A DNA stretch of 64,000 nt from the NCBI GenBank assembly GCA_963971425.1, contig OZ020514.1:40275158-40339157 (forward strand), in the 5' to 3' direction. The DNA is from Bryoerythrophyllum caledonicum (Eukaryota; Streptophyta; Bryopsida; Pottiales; Pottiaceae). Shown here piece by piece: positions 49,876 to 60,379 of this stretch. Numbering within the stretch: the stretch's first letter is position 1; every line of letters begins with the position of its first letter. Under the pieces are notes generated by a model. It was given only the letters and a program-made list of their open reading frames with translations. It ran no database searches and had not been told where the DNA came from. The position numbers were made by a program, and so were the translations under genes.

Positions 49876-50216
49876 TAAGTAAGTATAAGTATTGTGTGCC
49901 TAAGTAAGTATATGAATTGTGTGCCTAAGTAAGTATAAGTATTGTGTGCCTAAGTAAGTATAAGTATTGTGTGCTTAAGTAAGTATAAGTATTGTATAAG
50001 TAAGTATAAATATTAAGTATTGTATGTATAAGTATAAGTATTGTATAAGTAAGTATAAGTTCAAGGTCCTTGGTTATAAGTAAGTATAAGTATTATATGT
50101 CAAGTTCAAGGCACAAGGTTATCAGTAAGTATAAGTATCGTATGTCAAGTTCAAGGCACAAGGTTATAAGTAAGTATAAGTATTGTATGTCAAGTTCAAG
50201 GCACAACTTCAAGGCA
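49876..50216. repeat. AT-rich tandem repeats (AAGTATAAGTATTGT type)
   Basis: Two nested arrays. The first has about six 24-25-bp units of the type AAGTATAAGTATTGTGTGCC-taagt. The second has about three ~46-bp units that add GTCAAGTTCAAGGCACAAGG. The array leads directly into the GC-rich array at 50217, a sharp change in composition. Confidence 0.8.
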
Positions 50217-50330
50217 CACCCCTCTTGCTTACGCGCGCAGCCCTCCAGCGTACACGCGCAGCCCTAAAGCGTACGCGCCCAACCCTCTCGCGTACGTGCG
50301 CCTCTTGGTCGTATGCGCCCGCCGTAGGTC
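50217..50330 (+). repeat. GC-rich ~21-bp array before family copy C
   Basis: A short array of about five units with the core GCGTACGCGCCCAACCCT. It is followed by CTATAAATATT (50340). Confidence 0.75.
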
Positions 50331-50339
50331 ACTAATTTA

Positions 50340-50418
50340 CTATAAATATTAGATTTCAAAGTTACGGGCCCCACTTCCTAGGCGCTTTGGCCTGCAACTC
50401 CCACGTGGCGGCTGCTTG
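50340..50418 (+). promoter_or_regulatory. TATA-like element and shared block before family copy C
   Basis: CTATAAATATT at 50340, then GGCGCTTTGGCCTG and CCACGTGGCGGCTGCTTG at 50381-50418, near-identical to the block before copy B. Confidence 0.5.
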
Positions 50419-50537
50419 TTTGGCACTTTCGGGAAGTTTTTTACGGTGTCTATTGACACCTTTGTATTTCGCCAGCTTTGTAGTCCTCCACCTCGTCACC
50501 ATAGATTCTGGACAACCATCTACCACTAGCAGTCCCC

Positions 50538-51514
50538 ATGGAAAACAACAACGTGATTTTCGTCACGCAATCTCAAAGCAGAAGAAGCGCCTTCACGTAT
50601 TGATGGTGAAAAGATGAAGGCATTTTCTGGTTGAGAGGCAATTCCAACTCCATGGACATTTGCACAATGTGCAAAATACATTGGATGGTGTCATTTGGGG
50701 CACCTTTGGCCATACTCGCGGTATTCTCTAATGCGACGTACAAATAGGGTCAATTTGAGATACTGCACCAAAGAGTTCTTTAAGGAGCGTTGCATCCAAG
50801 CTTACCAGCACATTTGTGACGAGGCGAAAGTGCGCCGCAACTCGATAAATATTTCAATTTTTACGGATGGTTTATGCGGAGGTGGTACTTGGCGTACTAG
50901 TTGATTGGAGGACAATGGAAATTCACACACACTCTAAGATGGCGCCAGTCATTGGATTAACAATACCGTTTGTGCGGAAGTTTCCAGGAGAAGGTCTCGG
51001 GAAAACCATGGAAGTTGAACCTTCGAATCAAAAAATCGAGTGGTCCACGTCTTCATCTGACGACTAGGATACATGATGTCATTAGTCTGTGCGTAGGCAA
51101 CAAGAATTGTCCATCATATCAGGCTTGAACCCTAAACCATCGGTTTCACAACAAGACGGAGATGCCACGAAGACGGATGCGGTACTAGAGGAGGGCGTGG
51201 ATAATAAAAAAAAGTCTACGGAGGGTGACTGGGTGAGTCGTGACGATTATCTTCCAGTTGTGAAGCGACTAAATGAAAGCTTGAACGTAATTGAGGATCT
51301 AGGAGAAGATCTCGATGAGAAGGATAATGAAGTTGCGAAATGTCTTGAAGAATTTGAAGACTTGAAGCCACAAGTTCGGGAGAAAGACAATCTTCTTTCA
51401 TTTTTTACTGGCTTTAGGGGAGTTAAGAACTACAACTGTGCTAGAAATGTACATAGAGCAATGTTGAAACGTTTTGGAACAAGAGCTTTCTACAATTTTG
51501 TAACTGCCATTTAA
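50538..51514 (+). pseudogene. cargo family copy C
   Basis: Worn paralogue of B. Pieces in two frames read SKQKKRLHV, then TPWTFAQCAKYIGWCHLGHL ... NLRYCTKEFF ... QAYQHICDEA, then MVYAEVVLGVLVDWRTMEIH. The last part (51089-51514) has a coiled coil (VVKRLNESLNVIEDLGEDLD). There is a stop just before TPWTF at the same place as in copy B, stops near 51.07 kb, and frame changes near 50.6 and 50.87 kb. No RING-like part remains. Many stops could have come from C-to-T changes. Confidence 0.6.
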
Positions 51515-51649
51515 AATTGAACGATATTTTGCATATTTAATAAAACCTTGTAAATTGAGTGGCATCATGTATATTTAGTGGATTTTTATCAGATATTTTA
51601 CATATCAAAATATTAAGTGTTGCAATATTTCAATATATTGTCGAATTAG
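51515..51649. other. short AT-rich spacer
   Basis: Lies between copy C and the next array. No feature. Confidence 0.5.
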
Positions 51650-51835
51650 TGCGCACGCCCCAACATTGTGCCGCCTGGCCCTAGAGCGTACACGCCAGGC
51701 CGACAGCGTGCGCTTTTGGCTGGAAGCGTGCGCGCTTAGCCCACAGCGTGCGCGCCCGGCCCCACAACGTGCGCGCCCGGCCACATAGAGTATGCGCCCG
51801 GCCCCCCTTGTTCGCGCCCGGCCCCAGATGCTCAA
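51650..51835 (+). repeat. GC-rich ~21-bp array before the hAT transposase gene
   Basis: About nine units with the core CGTGCGCGCCCGGCCCCACAA. A TTTATATAAG follows at 51844, and the transposase start codon is 198 bases further on. Confidence 0.8.
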
Positions 51836-51843
51836 GCTCCTAC

Positions 51844-51853
51844 TTTATATAAG
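51844..51853 (+). promoter_or_regulatory. TATA-like element before the hAT transposase gene
   Basis: TTTATATAAG, directly after the array. It fits the array-TATA-gene order seen before copies A, B and C. Confidence 0.5.
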
Positions 51854-52041
51854 AACCATATGCGATGTGCTTGACTCACCTCACATCCTTGGCTTCGTGT
51901 CCTGGAACTCCTTATTGGGCTCCTTGCATGAATCATAAGTTTGTGAGTGACCTTTGGGTCCACATTTTCTATGCTCACACAATTTCCTATTACTTTTGGC
52001 GGATTCTCTATGGCACAACATTGCGCGCCAATTTTATTGTG

Positions 52042-55000
52042 ATGTCGTCTCAACAAAGGGCTCAAACGAAGGAGTGGGCCCCATGGTACACATTTAACAA
52101 GAAGGATCAAGTGACATGTGTTTGGTGCAATTACACGTTCGCATACAAACGTGGGAGGTGCATGTCACACTATGGGTATCCACAATGGACAAAGACTTCG
52201 TGCACTAAGGCCCCAACGGCTGTTAAGGCCCGTTTTAAAAGATGCGGGAATATTATTCCTACTAGGATGACCGAGGCGGAGATCATTGGCCTTCCTAGCG
52301 CACCAGCAACATGTTCCACTGAACCTTGTTCTAGCCAATCCATCCAACAAGGTAGTTTCTTGGAAACTCAAAATGAGGAGAACACGCAGTCCACAAATCC
52401 TCTAAGCCAAGTAGCATCATCAACACCAAGATCTGTACAACAACAGAGCTTTCCAGAGGCTTACCAAAAAGAAAAACGAAAAGAGTTGGACGAATTATGG
52501 GCACATTTTTTTTATGAAGCAAACGTTGCATTCAACATGGTTAGACATCTGGCCTTCATCAAGGCCACCCTCGCAACTTCAAAGGCGGGTTTTGATTATA
52601 CACCGCCATTGTATAGTGCCATGAGGACGACATACATTGAGCCTCTAAAAAAAAAGTGAAAGACCTTGTGGACAAGAAGATGGGCGTAGATATTGCCAAG
52701 TATGGAGCAACAATATGCTCGGACGGGTGAGACAATGTTACACGTCGCCCTCTCATGAATATCATGCTCGTATGTCCAATGGGTGATATCTTCTCGGGGT
52801 CTATAGACACCACGGATATGAAGAAATCTACGGCATATATAGGGGACCAATTGAAAAGTTTAATCCGTAAGGTTGGACCATTGAATGTCGTCCAAGTGTG
52901 CATTGATAATGCTTCAAACATGTTGGGGGCAATGAAGAAGGTCAACGATGAGTACCTCCACATATATACTCAAGGGTATTGTGCACATATTTTGGACCTC
53001 CTCCTCGAGGACTGGGGGAAGGAAGACATATTTGCAGACCTCGTCCAGAAGGCAAAACAAATTGCATTGTATATCCGGAACCACCATGAGCCCATGGCCC
53101 TTTTTCGTCGATTTTCGTCAAAATTGTCTCTGTTGTGGCGAGCAGCAACAAGGTTTGCATGCAAATACATAATGATCCATCGTCTGTTGGAAGTAAAGAA
53201 TGCCCTGGAGATGGTTGTGATAGACCCAGCATGGATATCCTACGTATCCTCTCTTTCCGATAGGCGAAACGGGCACCGTGCCCATGCGAAGGCATCGCAG
53301 GTGCGAGCCATTGTTCTACACGAGACTTTATGGCATCGGTGCACTAACTTTGAATTTGTAGTGGCACCAGTACTAAACACATTGCAGACTTTTGATGGTG
53401 ACACTCCGGCATTGGGAATTTCTTGGGTGACCATGAACAAGCTAAAGGAGCACGTGTTCAAGCTGCGCAATGCGCCGTTCAACATGCCTGACGGAATTGC
53501 AACTCGCCTCGAAGGATCATTCGTTGCCCGTTGGAAGATGATGACAACAAATCTCCATTATGCAGGGGCTTTATTGAATCCTTATCTAGCCAATAATTTG
53601 CAAATTCAAAACAATGGTGAGGCCAAAAGGGCACTAAACAAGGTTGTTATCATGCTCTGCGGTGCACTCGGAGTGTCTATTTTGGCAGTAATGCTCGAAA
53701 TCACAAAGTATGAAGAATTGTGAGGCCCACATTCACCATTGGAAGCTAGGGAAATTAAAAACAACAACCTATTGCCTCACCAATGGTGGAACGGCGTGGG
53801 CGGGCAACCATTGCCTATCATTGCGAAGCGTATACTAGCACAAACCTGCTCGGCCTCGTCATGTGAGTGTAATTGGAGCATGTATTTGTTCGTGCATAGT
53901 AAGAGCCAAAATCACTTGGGAGTGCAGAAAGCGGAAGATTTGGTTTTCATCTACACGAATAGACGATTGCTCCAAGAACGTGCTCAACCAGATCCGATTT
54001 GATGATATGAGGAGAATGTGCATTCAGAGGAGTCTGATCCAGATGGGGGACTTCCTTCAAACACATAGGACGAGGGCTTGGAGTCGGATGATGAGGGTTA
54101 CAACTAGATGGGTGTTGATTGAGAAGACCTTGTCGGTGACAACAACCCCGTGTCTGATCATAGCCCACATAGGGACAACTCTGCAAACAACGAGCACGGT
54201 GGAGATGCACTTCATGACCATTTTCACAACGTCCACGGTGACCCAGTGGATTCTTTTGTGTTTGATGATGTCGACGCAGCGGCAGTCCATACTGTAGTAG
54301 AATTATCGGGTGAAGACCGTGCCCAAGAAGCTATGGCAGAGGAAGATGGGTCGGCATTGGGGGCAATCTTGATGGAGATGACAACATCTCGGAGAATCAG
54401 TCTCCCAACTCAAACGGCTCTGGCGCCTCAAGCCCTTCTAGTGGCGATGGCCCTGATCTCGACGGTCATGGCATTGGCATTGCAGCACACAATACATTTC
54501 CTCACGATGGAAACGAAGTGAGTTGTGGTGAAAACAATAATGAATCCCATGAGCCAATGGCCACCACGAGGTCCATTGAAGTTGTGAGAAGCACTCTGGT
54601 TTTGCCTCAAGCAATAGAACTGGACTCAGAGGAAGACATGCCACTCCAAGATTTGTTTCGGCGGCCACGTGCTCAAAGTACCGCATCGATCGGAAGAACT
54701 CTTTTACGTGTAAAGAAAAAGACCTCTTCAACAATAGTTTGGCCACCCGTCCACCGTAGCGCACTCGGCCCAAATGGTGGTGTGGAGCGCGCGATACGAA
54801 TCCCACAACTTCCCTCCGCGAGGGTTGGGTCCTCTACTATGAGCAACCATTTAGGGACACGGAGGGGCGAGAACAATGGTACTCTCCCTTTCTTCACGGG
54901 ACCTTGGCAAAGCGGAACCTCGGAGAGAGTCATTGGGGCCAAAGGCAACCGCTCTATAAACATGGATGGAGTAACAAACAAAAGGAAGAATATCCGAGTA

Positions 55001-55267
55001 AAAAGACTTGTGAACGCCGCATCAACTACTGGAGCTGAGCTACAATTACGAAACTTGGCCTCAGAGATTGAGGAGTACGTGGCACCAGTCTTGGAAAATT
55101 CAGCGGAAAACTTCTCATCATCGGGCGATGATGCAGACGATGAGGATTGCGATGAGGTACTTGGCAACAATACGGTGGTGCTTCGCGGGCTTTCTCTTCC
55201 CCAAAATGTTCGCCAATCAAAACGGAAGCGGAAACACAATGAAGAATCCTCAAGCTCAGATGATTAA
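52042..55267 (+). pseudogene. hAT transposase (BED finger, DUF659, hAT dimerisation), lightly broken
   Basis: Start chosen at ATG 52042 (MSSQQRAQTKEWAPW); an upstream in-frame ATG at 51865 is less like the family. Order: BED-type finger (CVWCNYTFAYKRGRCMSHYG), Ser/Gln-rich linker, DUF659 start (ELDELWAHFFYEANVAFNMV ... TTYIEPLKKK), RNase H-like core (VQVCIDNASNMLGAMKK, GYCAHILDLLLEDWGK), hAT C-terminal dimerisation part (LPHQWWNGVGG ... CNWSMYLFVHSKS ... DLVFIYTNRRLL), and a long acidic tail with a basic cluster (KRKRKHNEESSSSDD). Breaks: a frame change in an A run at about 52650, TGA for Trp at 52727 (CSDG*DN), TGA at 53721, stops at 54000-54003, 54069, 54105 and 54117, and a frame change at about 54.5 kb. 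It probably mobilised this element. Confidence 0.8.
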
Positions 55268-55504
55268 AAGATGACGGACACGAGGGAACTACAAGTTAAA
55301 AGTGTCTTTAGTGGTGTGGTGATAGCATGGTACAATAGTACCGCGGTTTTAAAATATGTACTTGGTGTTGAGAGTGCCCATTCATGAAAGCACCACATTG
55401 AAATAAATAATTTTAATGTTAGAGCACCCTGGTACAATTGTATTCTTTCAAATTCTCTAAACCTCAACCCTTTTGAGAGGCAAATGCAGTGTTTGATCGC
55501 ACAC
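55268..55504. other. 3' flank of the hAT transposase gene
   Basis: AT-rich spacer before the right subterminal array. No feature. Confidence 0.5.
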
Positions 55505-55805
55505 GTCCAACCCCTAACCGCGGGCGCCCGATAGGCAGGTGCGCGCGCGACCCACAATGGTACGCGCCAGGCCCTTGACGCCGCACGCCCGGCCCCTACC
55601 GGTACGGGTCCGACCTTGACGGTACGCGCCCGGCCTTGATGCGTAATCGCTCGGCCCTGATATGCACGCGCCCGGCCCTGTATGTACGCGCCCGGCCCTA
55701 ATTGGAACGCACCTGACCCTACTTGAATGCGCCCGGTCCAGATTGGTACGCGCCTGACCCCAAATGCTGCGCACCCGATCTGGAGGCACGCGCCCGCCCC
55801 TTGAT
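55505..55805 (+). repeat. GC-rich ~21-bp array, right subterminal
   Basis: About 14 units with the core GTACGCGCCCGGCCTTGATG. It faces opposite to the array at 42615-43078, so the pair acts as subterminal inverted repeats. No gene follows within the element, unlike the four inner arrays. Confidence 0.8.
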
Positions 55806-55937
55806 GTGACGTGGAAAGTTGTCTAACATGTCGTGCACACGTGTTTTATTAGGGGGTAAGTTGAAAATTTGATTTAGGGTTTGTAATTTTTTTTTACACG
55901 CAACTGTCAGCCAAAAAGTGTTGTCCATCTTGTCCAT

Positions 55938-55999
55938 CCGTGCTACTGTCCGTCCGTCCGCTGTCTTTTGGCCCCTGTCCGTCAATATAGACAACCCTG
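55938..55999. repeat. right subterminal GTCCGTCCG repeats and terminus
   Basis: GTCCGTCC units, then GACAACCCTG ending at 55999. This pairs with the left end at 42463. Confidence 0.65.
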
Positions 56000-56007
56000 C
56001 TTTGCAC
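56000..56007. repeat. right 8-bp target site duplication of the large hAT
   Basis: CTTTGCAC, one mismatch to the left copy CTTTGCCC. Confidence 0.7.
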
Positions 56008-56043
56008 TAAGTTGTGCCTAAGATTGAAAAACGTAAAAGCGTA

Positions 56044-56450
56044 GTATGCGACCACCCATCCACACACCATCCGTAGAATCCATTCCCAATCCCCTTCCGC
56101 GCTCCATCCGCGCTTTTTTTGTATTACATCCGCTCTCCATTTGCATTCCATCCGCTTCCCATCCATGCCCTATCTCCGCACCATCTGCACCATCCGCTCA
56201 TTTTATTTGCAACCCTCTTTTGCGCCCCATTTTTCCCCATCTGCGCCCCATCCGTAGTCCCGGTCCGCACTTCATCCGTAGTCTCCATTCGTAGCTCCAT
56301 TCACGTCTCATCCGCTCTCCATCTATAGTCCCTATCCACAGTACCCTTCGGACCCCGTCCGCCTCATATTCGCCCCAGCATTCGCCGCCCGTCGGCTGCA
56401 ACATCCTCTAGTTCACGCCCCATTGACGGCCCATCCGCGCCCAACTACCT
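56044..56450. repeat. degenerate CATCCGC array before the second hAT relic
   Basis: About 25 pieces of 12-20 bp that end or start in CATCCGC or CATCCGTAG, pyrimidine-rich and imperfect. Like the arrays inside the large hAT, it lies shortly upstream of a hAT transposase-like sequence, but the unit is unrelated. Confidence 0.7.
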
Positions 56451-56596
56451 ACATGCTCCGTATGAATTTTAGTATAAATTAGTGCCGTCCTAAGGCAACA
56501 TTGCGTATCCTAGCATAGTTTATTTCAAGACCTTGGATTCTTTATATAAAAATGCATTGTATTAGATCCCATTGCTGAGAAAGGTTTGAGGAATTC
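56451..56596. other. spacer with TATA-like sequence
   Basis: Contains tttatataaaaa at about 56540, before the second hAT relic. Confidence 0.35.
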
Positions 56597-58905
56597 TTGG
56601 TGGCACTTACATTCTTGCTACGCCATGCCGTTTCGGAATTCTACATCGAATCTTTGGTAAAAAGACATGGGTTATGCTCCTATATCTGCATGACAATTAA
56701 ATGTTGGTTTTGTTCTCAAACCATGTCCTATAGAGCAAACATGATGTTGTTGCACATGGAGTACCGTCCTCGTAACGGTGCAGGGCGTGATGTTAAAAGT
56801 GTGTAGGATGGTGCCTCCACATATGCGTGTGTTGTTTCAAGAACGTGATAGCGGTGTCCCGGATTGTCATGATGTTTCCAATAATTTACCCCTCCCCTTT
56901 AGGCGGCAAGGATGAATTTTGGGTGGAACCTTTATTACCACAATCCATGAACAAGTTCAAAATTTGCAAACCACTCGTGAGGTGGAACCTACACTAGTAG
57001 ATCCAAAACCTTGACAGCTATGCCACCTCTTCTTGATCAAAGGCTTCAAGTCTTTTGCAAAACAACTCTTGGATAGGCTTTGGTCTAGTGCTTTTCACCA
57101 AACAAACATACCATTTAATATCATTAGGTCTTCTGCATGTATAAAAGACGATTGTGTAATTGCGCATGTATAAATGTCAGCATAGAACCCGCAGTCTTAT
57201 AATGTCGTACGTACGAAGATGTTGACTAAAAAAAGTTAATCTAGGAAGGGAGATCAATGAGAACATGGAGGACTCAACATCATAGTATGGAGTTATGGTA
57301 TTTAGTGATGGTTGGCTCAACATTCAAAATCAACATTTGCTAAAAGTTAACTAATCAGGCAGAAATGGAGATGTTTTCCTTGGCACCATTGATACATTGG
57401 GAAGATATAAGGACCATTTCTACGATGCTTCTCAAATCCAATCGTTTCTACAAGGAGTCGGGCTTGTAAATGTTGTCCAAATATGCACAGACAATGTTGT
57501 GTCATGTAGCCTACATACTCTGACATCATGCAAGCAATTTTTTATCTCCATGTTCAAGGATGCGCTACTCATTGCTTGGATCTTACATTCGAAGATTGGG
57601 CGAAAGAAAATTGGGTGAGAAGGTTAGTGAGGAAGGCTAGGGCTATTTGTTTATTCATAAAAAACCACCATACTCTACCTGCAATCTTCCAAAGGCTATC
57701 ACTAGGTCTTGCTATTTGCCTGCCTAAGGAGACACCATTTACAACAAATTTTATTATGATAGAACATTGCATCCAAGTTTGTTAGGCCGTAGAGAGAATG
57801 GTGGTTGATGAAGCATGGCATATTTTCATTGCAAAGTTGTAGACCCAAGCCCTAGCTACACATGCGAAAGGCATGTTTGCATGGTCGGTGATACGCTCTA
57901 CTGGATTTTGGAACAACTGTGTGAATTTTGTGTACATGGTGTTGTTGGTGGTACGTATCTTTTGTGTGTTTGACGAAAATGCTCCTACAATGGGCATTAC
58001 ATGGAAGGTTATATTGGATTTGGAAACACATGATCAAGGATTCACCAAGGTCGTGTTTCAATTGAGACAAGTATTGGCAACTATGGCATTAGATGCCTTC
58101 AAATGAGGTTGTGACTTATGCTTACTGACCTTCATTAGGCAAAAGCTATGTTAAATCCTTCTTTGCAAGGATGGGCCCCTGTGCATGAGAATAAGCATAC
58201 GAGACAAATTTTGAATTGAGTCCTTTGAAAGCTAGTTACAAGTTTAGAAGATCTTGGGAGGGTCTTCAACTAGTACCAAGATTTCATTGAAAATAGAGGG
58301 ACATTTGCAGATATGATGGATTCAAATGTGCTCAATGTATTGTTCCATGAATGGTGGGATGCAATCAAAAGGTAGGGCAAAGGGATTGCAATTAATCGTG
58401 AGACGCATACTTGCTCAAGTATATTCTGCTTTAGCATGCAAATTGGAGCATATACTCCTGTGTTCACAACAAGTTCTACAATCACCTAGGACATAGTTGG
58501 GCGGAGGACCTCGTGTTCATTTCCACCAATTCTACGCTCCTAATACATCAAAGGGGAACAAGGGTAGGTAAGTGGCTTAAGTTAAACGGTGTGCATCTTG
58601 ATGATGAAAGCAACAAGGAAGATCCAGACAACCCAAATGAGGAAGGACGTTATCCTATAAACACCATAATTGTTGTAATGAGAGAATTCAATGATTTTGG
58701 GAAAATACAACTTAAGTCAAGTCAAGTGGAATTGAACCAAGAGATTGAGTACTTCACTGAAAATGGACAAAACAACCAATCATTGAAATATTCAAATGGC
58801 CATAATTTACTTAAATTTTGTCCACATTGGGCATATGAGAAGTTTTTTGACATCTACAAAAGAAGTCGATGTCAAAAACACCTCTTATGTCCAATTTGTC
58901 TCTAA
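56597..58905 (+). pseudogene. second hAT transposase relic, older and from another family
   Basis: Pieces in three plus frames: a BED-like finger (IKCWFCSQTMSYRANMMLLH, about 56.69-56.75 kb); VGLVNVVQICTDN (57.46 kb); CATHCLDLTFEDWAKENW (57.55 kb); FIKNHHTLPAIFQRL (57.65 kb), which aligns with IRNHHEPMALFRRF of the first hAT; MVVDEAWHIFI (57.8 kb); ENAPTMGITWKV (57.98 kb), like DTPALGISWVTM; LFHEWWDAIKR (58.34 kb); and a C-terminal STNSTLLIHQRGTRVGKW (58.5 kb). The last open stretch (58513-58905) is an acidic tail. Many stops and frame changes. It is not a copy of the first transposase at nucleotide level. No terminal repeats were found. Confidence 0.65.
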
Positions 58906-60379
58906 TTATTATTTTAACAATCCTTTTCAAGGGCTACCAATGAAGCATTGGTGCAATAACTGCACGAGGGATTGGTGCTTCATTAGTAGCTGTGGGAGTC
59001 TAAAATTCCTATTTGGTTGCTCCTACCAACAAAATTAGCTAAATTGTGATTTTTAGTTTAGATAATCGGCAAAGTAGTTAGTATTGCATAGAATTAGATT
59101 ATATAGCAAATAGTGAAAATAGGAAAATGCTTAATTAGTTTATTAGTGTTATGGTGGTAAAATTGGATCTTAAAACAATCAAACTTTATGCTCGAAAAAA
59201 CTAAAAGAGAGTGACTGGGAAAGTCATTGGGACAAGGGTTCAAATCACCACTTTGGGCAAAATTAGCTAGTCAAGTTTTCATTGAGTAGATAGACTATTT
59301 ATTAGTTTTCTTTCTAAATTAATTGATTAGGTTTCCTTTTTAATTTAAGTGTTGTTGAAAATTTAAATTCTTATTCAAAAGAATAGGAATTTAAATTTAT
59401 ATGAAAGAAAAAGATAAAAAGAAATAGGGAGAAAAGAAAAAGAAAGATTTAAAAATAGATAAATATCAGTTGATACCCTACCAAGTTCAAGATATAAGCC
59501 TGATACAGGTATCACCTTGGTAACGAGGAGGGTATCGCTCGGATACCAAGGGGGCCCCGGGAGTTTGCAGCCACATAGAAGAAGTCGAGGGTTTTAAGCT
59601 GCAAAGTAGGGTTTGTGAGAGATTGCAACGGAGGGGATTTTCAACGCGACAAGGTGGCGATCTCTAGGCATGGAAGTGGTGCAAAGAGGTTCACAACCGC
59701 GATGAGAAGACTCAAAGACTAAACCACGATTGCAAGAAGGTTATGGATGGAACCGGGAAGAGGCAAGAAACTGTGAACAAGGTGCTTCTTGTCAATTGTT
59801 AAGTGTTTCATGTTTGTGAAATTTCCTTGTTTGTAAGTTCTCTTCATTCACTTGTTTTTCTCATCTTCTTTTCCTGGGGATAATCTCTGGTTGTCTTTTT
59901 TCCGGTCTAGGGAAAGTCTACGGATAGACTCTACTTAGACCTTGTGCATCTTGAAGTCTTGAATTTATGTTACTTGTGCATCTATCCATTTTCTGTGTAT
60001 TCATTTTCTTCCTTTTCATTGTTTCGGCCTTGTGGCAAGTAGTCTTACTACTCTCCCTATTCTTCCCTTTTTTCTTAGTCTTGCCTAAATTTTCTGTCTT
60101 TTCCCGGTCTCTTGGTCTCCTAGAAAACCCCCTTCAAAAATTCTTGTTTTCCTAGCATAGTCATCTCTTTTGCTTAAAGTGGTTAATTGTTATCTTGTTT
60201 CGTCCAGTTGTGTTTCTAGATATGTGGGATGCGTACATCTACATAAATTTTGAAAAGGGTTCTAGAGAATGTACACCATTTGTCCGATATACTTGTGTTT
60301 TTTGGGCCAGACCGGAAATTGTGATAAGTTGGTAGGGTGATTGGTGGAAGTACATGCACATCCCGGAGTTAGTCCATCC
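58906..60379. other. no recognisable gene; hairpin-forming block at 59.47-59.56 kb
   Basis: AT-rich to 59.46 kb. Then a short stretch repeats GGTATC and GATACC in both orientations (gataccctaccaag ... cttggtaacgaggagggtatc) and could fold. 59.58-59.9 kb looks like a leader of the relic that follows (purine-rich, no frame). Confidence 0.35.

Larger units (their letters stand above)
42463..55999 (+). mobile_element. 13.5-kb hAT transposon carrying cargo genes
   Basis: The left end starts CAGGGTTGT (42463) and the right end finishes ACAACCCTG (55999). These are 9-bp terminal inverted repeats of the usual hAT form. The flanks are CTTTGCCC (42455-42462) and CTTTGCAC (56000-56007), an 8-bp duplication with one mismatch; hAT elements make 8-bp duplications. 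Both ends carry GTCCGTCCG repeats just inside, and GCTACTGTCCGTCCG occurs at each. The element contains a hAT transposase gene (52.0-55.3 kb), a kinase-like gene (minus), three copies of an unknown gene family, and six GC-rich arrays. This is far longer than usual hAT elements of 2-5 kb. The inserted genes are all somewhat decayed. Confidence 0.75.

Noticed and set aside
45142-51514. Idea that stops in the cargo copies are repaired by RNA editing
   Set aside because: U-to-C editing of stops is known in plant organelles, not for nuclear genes; ordinary decay explains them.
59221-59265. Possible tRNA-derived SINE head because of GGTTCAAATC (B-box like)
   Set aside because: No convincing A box at the right distance, no A-rich tail and no target duplication.
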